Made by a program: the position numbers and the translations under genes | Shown: in pieces, positions 6,554-11,664 of the stretch | How the letters are laid out: each line of letters starts with the position of its first letter | Numbering within the stretch: the first letter of the stretch is position 1 | Notes under the pieces: generated by a model | Told to the model about the DNA's origin: nothing | Databases searched by the model: none | Seen by the model: only the letters and a program-made list of their open reading frames with translations | DNA from: JBBRMQ01 sp038230775 | GTDB taxonomy: Bacteria; Acidobacteriota; Thermoanaerobaculia; Gp7-AA8 | Length of the DNA stretch: 11,664 bases | Reading direction: 5' to 3' | Assembly: GCA_038230775.1 (NCBI GenBank) | Contig: JBBRMQ010000132.1 | Location: forward strand, 1 to 11,664

Positions 6554-8271
6554 TGCGTATGTGTTTTAGAGAGGATCCAGCGCCACATTTCCTCGTCCGC
6601 GTACGCCCGATCCCACGCGTTGTGTCCGACGCCGGGGTACACGGTGTAGTGAACGTCGGCGCCTTCCTTCTTCAGCGCGTCGGTCAATCGTTGGGATTCA
6701 CTCGCCGGAATCGTCGCGTCGGCCGCGCCATGAAAAATCCAGACCGGCATCGCGCGCAAGGCGTGAGCGGTGAAGGCGTAAGGATCGGACGCGCTCATCG
6801 TCAGTGGAGACTGCCTCACCGAGAGCGCGGTGTCGTGCGGCATCAGTCCTCCGCAAACCGGAACGATCGCCGCGAAACGATCCGGATGCGCGAGCGCGAG
6901 ATGCCACGTGCCGTAACCGCCCATCGAGAGTCCGGTGAGATAGACGCGATTCCGATCGCCGCCGAACTCTGCGACCGCCGCATCGAGCGCTTTCATCGCC
7001 GCTTCGGCCGGATCGCCGAGCCAGCGCTCGTCGGGCGGAACCTGAGGCATGACCACGATCGCCGGCACGCGCTCAGGATGGTCGCGCAGCACCGGCCCCA
7101 GTCCGACGAGTGTCTGCCGCATGCCGTCACTCCCTCGTTCGCCCGCGCCATGCAGGAAGAGAATTACAGGACGAAGCCCCTCATCCGGCCTTCGGCCACC
7201 TTCTCCCCGCTCGCGGGAAGAAGGGTCAAGAACAACGTACGGAAACTCCCGGCCGTTTACCGTAACGACGCGATTGTTCATCTTTACGAATTGCGCCAAC
7301 TCTTTCTCCCACACCGCGGCCCACGTGTGCGTGCCGTGTCCGTGCGTCTGCTCGCTCGTAGGAATCAGGACGTAACGTCCGTGCTTCACGCGCGGAATGA
7401 GCTTCTCCATGATCCCCAGCTCGGGCGGATTGATGAAGTCGTCCGCGGAGTTGATCGCCAGCAGCGGCGCAGCAATGCGCTCGAGCTGCGGCGATGGATC
7501 GTAATTGCGCGAGGACTCGACGGCGTACAACAAGTCATCGACGTTGTTCGCCGCGCGGCGCGTCTTCATCTGTTCGTCCAGCCAGCGATCGGCCGCGTCC
7601 CCCGTCGGTGCGCTCGCCTGCCACTGCAGCGGCGCGCTTCCCACCAGCAGGAGCAGTTGCAGCGCGGCGTCGAGATCGCCGCGATGCAGATCGTCGATCA
7701 TCATTTTTCGCCAGATTCGATTCCGTCCCGCGATTGGCGCCGGCGCGCTGGCCAGCGGCACGAGGCGATCCATCATCTGTGGCCACTTCTCTCCCCACAT
7801 CCACGTCTGCATGCCGCCCATCGACGTTCCCATGACGATCGCCAGATGATCGACGCCGAGGGCTTCGGTGATGAGCCGGTGCTGCAGGTCGACCATGTCG
7901 TCGTAGTCGTAATGCGGAAACTTCTCTCCTGCGCCGTCGCTCGGCTTCGACGACTTGCCGTGGCCGACGTTGTCCGGGATGACGATGAAGTAGCGACTGG
8001 CGTCGAGCACGCCGCCCGGCTTGAACAGCACGCCGGCGAAACGATCGTTGAGAAATTGCTGCAACGATCCACCAGTGCCGTGAAGCACGAGCACCGCGTT
8101 GCCGGGACGCTGCGTCCCGACCGTCGCGTAACGAATGCGCACTTCCGGCAACGTCTCGCCGCTCGCGAAGTGGTAGTCGCGGACGATGAAGTCGTGCTCG
8201 ACCGCAGCGGGATAGTCCGCCGCGACCGCTGAGCCTGCGATGAAAAAGAGAAGAAGCGCCACCCGTCTCAT
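6550..8271 (-). CDS. Exported double alpha/beta hydrolase: MetX-like domain fused to esterase/peptidase-like domain
   Basis: This 573-residue protein has a signal peptide ('RRVALLLFFIAGSAVAA', cleavage near residue 18) and two complete alpha/beta-hydrolase domains. Domain 1 (about 20-330) resembles homoserine-acetyltransferase-like hydrolases: 'VLVLHGTGG' oxyanion loop, nucleophile Ser150 in 'GTSMGG', acid in 'NSADDFINP' (277-278) and His in 'HGHGTHTW'. Domain 2 (about 331-573) resembles PHB-depolymerase/carboxylesterase-type enzymes: 'ILFLHGAGERG', Ser449 in 'GLSMGGYGTW', Asp518 in 'HGAADATIP', His550 in 'GVGHNAW'. Domain 1 ends where stand-alone relatives end, and domain 2 starts at an internal Met331 (ATG at 7281), so this looks like a gene fusion. 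Residues about 351-365 are encoded by a palindromic repeat. The start, ATG 8271, overlaps the deaminase stop as ATGA; upstream codons to 8496 are antisense noise. Substrates are unknown. It probably acts outside the cytoplasm. Confidence 0.87.
   Translation of the reverse strand: MRRVALLLFFIAGSAVAADYPAAVEHDFIVRDYHFASGETLPEVRIRYATVGTQRPGNAVLVLHGTGGSLQQFLNDRFAGVLFKPGGVLDASRYFIVIPDNVGHGKSSKPSDGAGEKFPHYDYDDMVDLQHRLITEALGVDHLAIVMGTSMGGMQTWMWGEKWPQMMDRLVPLASAPAPIAGRNRIWRKMMIDDLHRGDLDAALQLLLLVGSAPLQWQASAPTGDAADRWLDEQMKTRRAANNVDDLLYAVESSRNYDPSPQLERIAAPLLAINSADDFINPPELGIMEKLIPRVKHGRYVLIPTSEQTHGHGTHTWAAVWEKELAQFVKMNNRVVTVNGREFPYVVLDPSSRERGEGGRRPDEGLRPVILFLHGAGERGSDGMRQTLVGLGPVLRDHPERVPAIVVMPQVPPDERWLGDPAEAAMKALDAAVAEFGGDRNRVYLTGLSMGGYGTWHLALAHPDRFAAIVPVCGGLMPHDTALSVRQSPLTMSASDPYAFTAHALRAMPVWIFHGAADATIPASESQRLTDALKKEGADVHYTVYPGVGHNAWDRAYADEEMWRWILSKTHTH
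7175..7226. repeat. REP-like palindromic repeat inside the hydrolase coding sequence
   Basis: Two adjacent hairpins are visible: GGCC-TTC-GGCC (7187-7197), and 12-base arms CCTTCTCCCCGC (7199-7210) and GCGGGAAGAAGG (7213-7224) that pair at 11 of 12 positions around a two-base loop. The text CCTCATCCGGCCTTCGGCC followed by ACCTTCTCCCC closely resembles a palindromic repeat I have seen in intergenic regions of many unrelated bacterial genomes. Here it is translated on the minus strand as the low-complexity peptide 'SSRERGEGGRRPDEG' in the loop before the second domain's 'ILFLHGAG' strand. Its length keeps the frame open. Confidence 0.7.
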
Positions 8272-9884
8272 CCCGACCCCCGCTCCGCGACCTGTGACCC
8301 GCTCTTGCGCATCTGCCACAGGAGATGGCTCAAGTGCTGCCGCCGCGATTCGCCCGTCGTGACGATCAGCAGCTTCGTGATCTTCAACTCCAGCGGATCG
8401 GTGTAGAGGAGGATCAGCATCTCGCGGATGAAGCTCGTGCTGAGCGTGATGTCGTTGTCGGTGCCGACGCCGAGGCGAAGACCTTTCTTCTCCCACCAGG
8501 AGAAGGGGTGATCGGCGTAATCGGCGAGCTGGCCCGTCAGCTTCTTGTTCGATGACGGCAGCGACACGAGCGTCAGCCGCTTGTCGATCATGCGATTCAA
8601 CACGTCGTGCTGATACGTCTCGATCTCGCGCGCGTGATGGAACTTCGTCTTCGTTGCGCGAATCGCTTCCTCCTCGGTGAGCGGCTCTCCGTTCACGAGC
8701 TTGTCGCAGATCGCCTCGCGATTGCTCCAGTCCATGTCCATCAGCTCCGCGTAGTCGCGCGAGTGCTTCCGCGCCGACTCCCCTTTCGCGTTGCCGCGCA
8801 GCACCCGCTGGAGAATGCTGTGGAAGTAGTAGTTCGGATTGATGCCCAGCGAGAGACCGTGCTCGATGGCGTCGACGTGCCAGATGTTCATCGCGTTGTC
8901 GACGGCCTGAATGCCCTGGCGCAGCGTGTTCCAGGTCTCTCCGTGATGGCTGCGCGTGCGAAAGCCGTATGCCTGCAGCTTGCGCATTCCGACGCGCATC
9001 TCCTGGAAATGCGCCTTGCGATAGAAGCCGCGCTCGTCGCCGACGGTGTCGACCTCGTTGAGCACGTCGCGCAGCTCGGGGTGATTCTTGATGATCTCGA
9101 CGATCTGCCCGACCTGGTCATCGAAGCTCGCGCGTTTGGACGCGTAGCGCGACGCGTCATAGAAGCCGGCCTCCTTGCGGAAACTCGGCGACAGCACGAA
9201 TTGATACCCCGGCACCTCGGACTGAAAGCTCCGGAATCCCTCGTAGAGACCGAGCACCACATCTTCGGTGCTGACTCGATGCAGACCGGGGATCTGCTCG
9301 GCCGAATCGGTCGTCTCGCGGAAGAGCGTGAACTTCAACCGGATCGAGCCCACGTTCGACTCGCGATAGAGCCGGCTCGCCATGTGGTACGCCGCATCGC
9401 GGTGCGCTTCGCGGCTGGTGAGGATCAGCTTCGGCAGATACAGAATCTTGAGGTAGCGATCGAAGCGCTCCTCATCGCGCAAGCGGATCAGGCGGTCGAC
9501 ATCGTGCGCGGAATCGATCTTCGTGTTCGGGCCGTAGACCTCGCGGATCTTCGCCTGATACGTCGGATCCTCGAGAAGGGGTGCCAGTCGCGGATAGATG
9601 AACTCCGCGCTGAGCGATCCGGTCAGATGAATGTGCTCGTCGTGAAACGGAATCGGAAACGCGCGAAAGAAACCTTCCAGTCCGCGCGACACCGGATGCG
9701 CGAACAGCGTATCGATGGTCGTTTCGCCCAGACGGAATCGTCCGAGCAGAGCGTGAAAATCGGCGAGGTCGTTCGCGAGATCGGCGTCCAGGTGCGGCGA
9801 TCCGTGCGCCAGTGCGAGCGTGTCGTCGAGAGCGAGCCCGCTCGTCTCGCTGATCAGTTGTGTGAGGAACCGCGTAAGGCGCAT
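8268..9884 (-). CDS. Adenosine deaminase-family metal-dependent hydrolase, long divergent form
   Basis: This 538-residue amidohydrolase-superfamily protein shows the adenosine deaminase signature set. 'HDEHIHLTGS' supplies His84 and His86. 'RSHHGETW' corresponds to HAGE, with His313 and Glu316. 'AIEHGLSL' supplies His342, 'LPSSNKKL' (442-449) follows, and 'GVGTDND' has the metal-ligand Asp476. It should deaminate an adenine nucleoside or a related amino-purine with a bound divalent metal. It is well beyond the roughly 330-350 residues of classical deaminases. The N-terminal 80 residues precede the HxH motif, and about 95 residues lie between the 'EHG' and 'PSSN' motifs, where classical enzymes have far fewer. 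GGAG four bases upstream supports ATG 9884. It is coupled to the exported double hydrolase and divergent from a small XRE regulator. Family membership is strong; the substrate is unknown. No signal peptide is seen. Confidence 0.87.
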   Translation of the reverse strand: MRLTRFLTQLISETSGLALDDTLALAHGSPHLDADLANDLADFHALLGRFRLGETTIDTLFAHPVSRGLEGFFRAFPIPFHDEHIHLTGSLSAEFIYPRLAPLLEDPTYQAKIREVYGPNTKIDSAHDVDRLIRLRDEERFDRYLKILYLPKLILTSREAHRDAAYHMASRLYRESNVGSIRLKFTLFRETTDSAEQIPGLHRVSTEDVVLGLYEGFRSFQSEVPGYQFVLSPSFRKEAGFYDASRYASKRASFDDQVGQIVEIIKNHPELRDVLNEVDTVGDERGFYRKAHFQEMRVGMRKLQAYGFRTRSHHGETWNTLRQGIQAVDNAMNIWHVDAIEHGLSLGINPNYYFHSILQRVLRGNAKGESARKHSRDYAELMDMDWSNREAICDKLVNGEPLTEEEAIRATKTKFHHAREIETYQHDVLNRMIDKRLTLVSLPSSNKKLTGQLADYADHPFSWWEKKGLRLGVGTDNDITLSTSFIREMLILLYTDPLELKITKLLIVTTGESRRQHLSHLLWQMRKSGSQVAERGSG

Positions 9885-9888
9885 CGGT

Positions 9889-9892
9889 CTCC
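9889..9892 (-). promoter_or_regulatory. Shine-Dalgarno site fixing the deaminase start
   Basis: GGAG on the minus strand lies four bases before the ATG at 9884. It is unusual in directly abutting the ATG (9893) of the divergent regulator on the other strand, so the deaminase ribosome site and the regulator start are side by side. Confidence 0.55.
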
Positions 9893-10186
9893 ATGCTACC
9901 GTCTCCGCTCGTGAAATCGCGACATGGCGGCGCGGATCGCGTCTCGACCAAAACCAAGCTCGCCGGCGAGCTGATCACCCTCGGACAACTACTGAGCCGG
10001 GCCCGCGAGCGCGCCGGGATCAAACAACAGGATCTCGCGGCGCGGTTGAACCTGCCCGGGTCGTATCTGTCGAAGATCGAGAACGGAACGCGCCGGCTCG
10101 ACGTGATCGAGTTCATCCGGCTCGCCGATGCGATGGGCGTCGATGCAGCGGAGCTGCTGCGCGAGCTCCAGAAGGACCTGAAGTGA
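9893..10186 (+). CDS. Small XRE-family helix-turn-helix regulator
   Basis: This 97-residue protein is almost entirely one Cro/C1-type helix-turn-helix domain, at about residues 27-88: 'LGQLLSRARERAGIKQQDLA', the turn 'ARLNLPGSYLSKIENGTRR' and 'DVIEFIRLADAMGVDAAELL'. It should bind DNA as a dimer; no ligand or toxin-binding domain is present. ATG 9893 is the first start, with GTG 9911 as an alternative that would drop six residues; neither has a clear Shine-Dalgarno sequence. It is divergent from the deaminase with only eight bases between start codons if ATG is used. Any promoter for either gene must therefore lie inside the other, and a single bound dimer could affect both. It may control the deaminase/hydrolase pair or itself; this is inference from position. 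Confidence 0.85.
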   Translation: MLPSPLVKSRHGGADRVSTKTKLAGELITLGQLLSRARERAGIKQQDLAARLNLPGSYLSKIENGTRRLDVIEFIRLADAMGVDAAELLRELQKDLK

Positions 10187-10188
10187 GG

Positions 10189-10290
10189 GTAGCGCCGGCG
10201 GCCTCGCCGGCGGGACCGCCAGCGGCCCGCTGGCGCCTCTGGATTGCCGCCGAGCCGGCGGCGGTCCCGCCGCCGAGCCGGCGGCGCTAC
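10189..10290. repeat. ~100-bp palindromic element (REP/cruciform-like) between regulator and FMN reductase
   Basis: Arms at 10189-10220 and 10260-10290 pair over about 31-32 bases with two mismatches and one bulge; both outer ends read GTAGCGCCG/CGGCGCTAC. The central part contains a further hairpin (CGCCAGCG at 10217-10224 with CGCTGGCG at 10228-10235) and one of two identical 17-base copies of GCCGCCGAGCCGGCGGC (10246-10262 and 10269-10285). It starts two bases after the regulator stop and ends two bases before the next ATG. It is likely a mobile palindromic repeat that would fold strongly in RNA. Confidence 0.8.
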
Positions 10291-10292
10291 GC

Positions 10293-10784
10293 ATGAGAAT
10301 CCTCGCCATTTCCGGCAGCCTCCGCGCGAAGTCCTCCACCACGCGCCTGCTCGCGAAGCTGGCGTCGATGACGCCGAACGTCGATCTCTATGACCACCTC
10401 GCCGATCTGCCGCACTTCAATCCCGATGTGGAAGAAGTCGCACCGCCGCCGATCGCGCTCGATCTTCGCGCTCGCGTCGGCGCGGCTGACGCGCTCGTGA
10501 TCTCCAGTCCTGAATATGCGCACGGAGTTCCCGGCTGCATGAAGAACGCGCTGGACTGGCTGGTCGGCGGACCGGAGATGATCGACAAGCCCGTCGTTCT
10601 CATCAACGCGGCGCCATGGTCTTCGCACGCACAGGCCTCACTCAAGGAAACGATCCGCACGATGTCGGCGCTGGTCATCGCCGATGTCGACATCGACGTG
10701 AAGCATCTCGACGATTCTGCGATCACCAGCGCGCTGAACAGCATTCTCAGTCGCCTAGAAACACAACTGTCGTCGCGTCCTTGA
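10293..10784 (+). CDS. NAD(P)H-dependent FMN reductase-family flavoprotein
   Basis: This 163-residue flavodoxin-fold enzyme is of the NADPH-dependent FMN reductase / chromate-quinone reductase family. The FMN phosphate loop is 'SGSLRAKSSTTRLL' (7-20), and the second flavin-binding motif is 'SSPEYAHGVPGCMKNALDWL' (71-90). Length is slightly short for the family, which often runs 170-190 residues. It would transfer electrons from NAD(P)H to flavin, quinones or similar acceptors in the cytoplasm. The ATG lies two bases after a large palindromic repeat, so no Shine-Dalgarno sequence exists in normal position. Translation may be weak or structure-controlled. The 3' end overlaps the convergent propeller gene by 38 bp. 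It is not ArsH despite the arsM remnant about 4 kb away: it lacks ArsH's extra N-terminal region. Confidence 0.9.
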   Translation: MRILAISGSLRAKSSTTRLLAKLASMTPNVDLYDHLADLPHFNPDVEEVAPPPIALDLRARVGAADALVISSPEYAHGVPGCMKNALDWLVGGPEMIDKPVVLINAAPWSSHAQASLKETIRTMSALVIADVDIDVKHLDDSAITSALNSILSRLETQLSSRP

Positions 10785-11664
10785 GACCTTCCACGACTGC
10801 GATCTGAGCGCCGGTGGTTCCATCGAGGATGACGGCCTTCGTACTGGTGAGCGCGATGGCGCGATCGGCCGCCATGGCGAAGTCTCTCAAGTCACCACCC
10901 AGGGCGAGCTCACCTGACTTGGCGTTGGTGTTCATGTCGATGAAGGTCAGCCCTTTGTCGGAGACGACCGCAAGAAGATTGCCCCCCCGCAGAGGCACGA
11001 TCTCGTGGACGCCACCCGCGGCGCCGATTGTTGCCACGCGCTCGCCGGTTTCCGCGTTCGCCACGGACACCGCATCGGTCTGCGCGTCGAGCGCGTACGC
11101 GAACTTGCCGTCGGGACGAACCGCCAGAGGTCCTCGAATCGCTGCCGCCGTCTTCGGCGCATAGACCGAGTAGCTGAAGCTCCCGCCCCCACGCGAGATT
11201 GCAGAGCTCTTTCCGGCGTTGTATGACGACACTGTCGCCGCACCCGCCGCGAGCGCCTGAAAGAGACGCCCGCTCTTGCTGCCGGTGACGAAATGATTCA
11301 GACGTTTCCCGTTGTCGAGATCGACGATCGACATCTGACAGCACCAGGTGTCCGCGCGATGCATTCCGAACGCGCGATGCGCTCCAGGTCCGATCACGAC
11401 ATCGCTGGTTCCCTGGAACGTCTCGATCGGCGGTGTGGCCTGCATCGTCGTCAGATCCAGACGGCTGACTGAGATGGCCCCGATGATGAACGCGCTCTTG
11501 CGATCGTCGGCGAAGCGCATCTCGAATGCGCCCGGCGGCGCGGTCGTGGTCCCGACGATTTGCCCGCCTTTGATGACCTGAAGTTTTCCGTCCCGACGGC
11601 CGGCGACGTACATCCGCGCGTCGGCGGGATCGATCGCAAGCATCACGGCATCGGCGCCTGCATC
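10747..11664 (-). CDS. Beta-propeller (YVTN-like) repeat protein, N-terminus beyond right edge
   Basis: The frame is open to the right edge (no stop between 11646 and 11664), so the true start lies outside the window and 305 residues are seen. Repeating strand patterns suggest a seven-bladed propeller of the YVTN/NHL kind: 'MLAIDPADARMYVAGRRDGKLQVI', 'RGPLAVRPDGKFAYALDAQTDAVSVANAETGERVATI', 'GNLLAVVSDKGLTFIDMNTN' and 'DRAIALTSTKAVILDGTTGAQIAVV'. A Cys-Cys pair in 'ADTWCCQMSIVDL' is unusual and could be a disulfide or metal site. Such proteins are usually secreted or surface-bound binding modules; no enzyme motif is seen. It converges on and overlaps the FMN reductase gene. The propeller fold is likely; the function is unknown. 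Confidence 0.75.
   Translation of the reverse strand, partial: DAGADAVMLAIDPADARMYVAGRRDGKLQVIKGGQIVGTTTAPPGAFEMRFADDRKSAFIIGAISVSRLDLTTMQATPPIETFQGTSDVVIGPGAHRAFGMHRADTWCCQMSIVDLDNGKRLNHFVTGSKSGRLFQALAAGAATVSSYNAGKSSAISRGGGSFSYSVYAPKTAAAIRGPLAVRPDGKFAYALDAQTDAVSVANAETGERVATIGAAGGVHEIVPLRGGNLLAVVSDKGLTFIDMNTNAKSGELALGGDLRDFAMAADRAIALTSTKAVILDGTTGAQIAVVEGLKDATTVVFLGD

Noticed and set aside
8272..8496. Open frame extending the double hydrolase 75 codons upstream
   Set aside because: It overlaps the deaminase coding region, is Arg/His-rich low-complexity sequence, and precedes a clear signal peptide that begins at ATG 8271.
8268..9884. RADAR-type anti-phage system (deaminase RdrB)
   Set aside because: RdrB is much larger and paired with an ATPase, RdrA. 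No ATPase or accessory defence gene lies nearby, and the partner here is a secreted hydrolase.
8607..9914. 435-codon open frame on the plus strand, opposite the deaminase
   Set aside because: It is a mirror of the deaminase codon pattern with no recognisable domain, whereas the minus-strand protein has full catalytic motifs.
10246..10285. Two 17-base direct copies as the beginning of a CRISPR array
   Set aside because: Only two copies with a six-base gap are present. They are parts of a larger palindrome, with no spacers and no cas genes.
10293..10784. ArsH organoarsenical oxidase, given the nearby arsM
   Set aside because: The protein is too short and lacks the N-terminal extension of ArsH. 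It is separated from arsM by unrelated operons on the other strand.

Overview
The window is a high-GC, gene-dense stretch of a bacterial chromosome. The gene content most resembles Acidobacteriota, for example the Thermoanaerobaculia-like uncultured lineages. The pointers are a TolB/WD40-type propeller of the kind fused to Ser/Thr kinases in that phylum, a MetX-like exported alpha/beta hydrolase, and palindromic intergenic repeats. This assignment is inferred from protein style, not from a marker gene. No rRNA, tRNA, CRISPR array, transposase or phage gene is visible.

Layout. (1) 2-1021 (+) is the C-terminal part of a propeller protein cut by the left edge. (2) 1007-2208 (-) is a tightly coupled pair: a dimethylargininase-type amidinohydrolase followed by a membrane-anchored zinc-ribbon protein, joined by an ATGA overlap. 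(3) 2236-5396 (+) holds a family 3 beta-glucosidase and a DEAD-box RNA helicase that share one base at the stop/start junction. (4) 5397-5534 is intergenic and carries a 60-bp palindromic element between two convergent genes. (5) 5535-6553 (-) carries a cupin and, upstream of it, an arsenite methyltransferase gene (arsM) broken by an internal deletion plus frameshift. A good sigma70-type promoter and a 30-bp operator-like palindrome lie in front of arsM. (6) 6550-9884 (-) is a coupled pair, again with an ATGA overlap: a long divergent adenosine-deaminase-family hydrolase, then an exported fusion of two alpha/beta hydrolases. The fusion contains a REP-like palindromic repeat read in frame. (7) 9893-10784 (+) has a small XRE-family regulator, divergent from the deaminase with only 8 bp between start codons, then a roughly 100-bp palindromic element, then an NAD(P)H-dependent FMN reductase. 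(8) 10747-11664 (-) is a beta-propeller protein cut by the right edge.

Most genes are ordinary accessory metabolism and do not form one obvious pathway. The points most worth following are the repeat-derived peptide inside the hydrolase fusion, the disrupted arsM with an intact-looking regulatory region, the palindromic element that ends two bases before the FMN reductase start, and the regulator/deaminase/double-hydrolase locus. I did not find a convincing new multi-gene defence or biosynthetic system.
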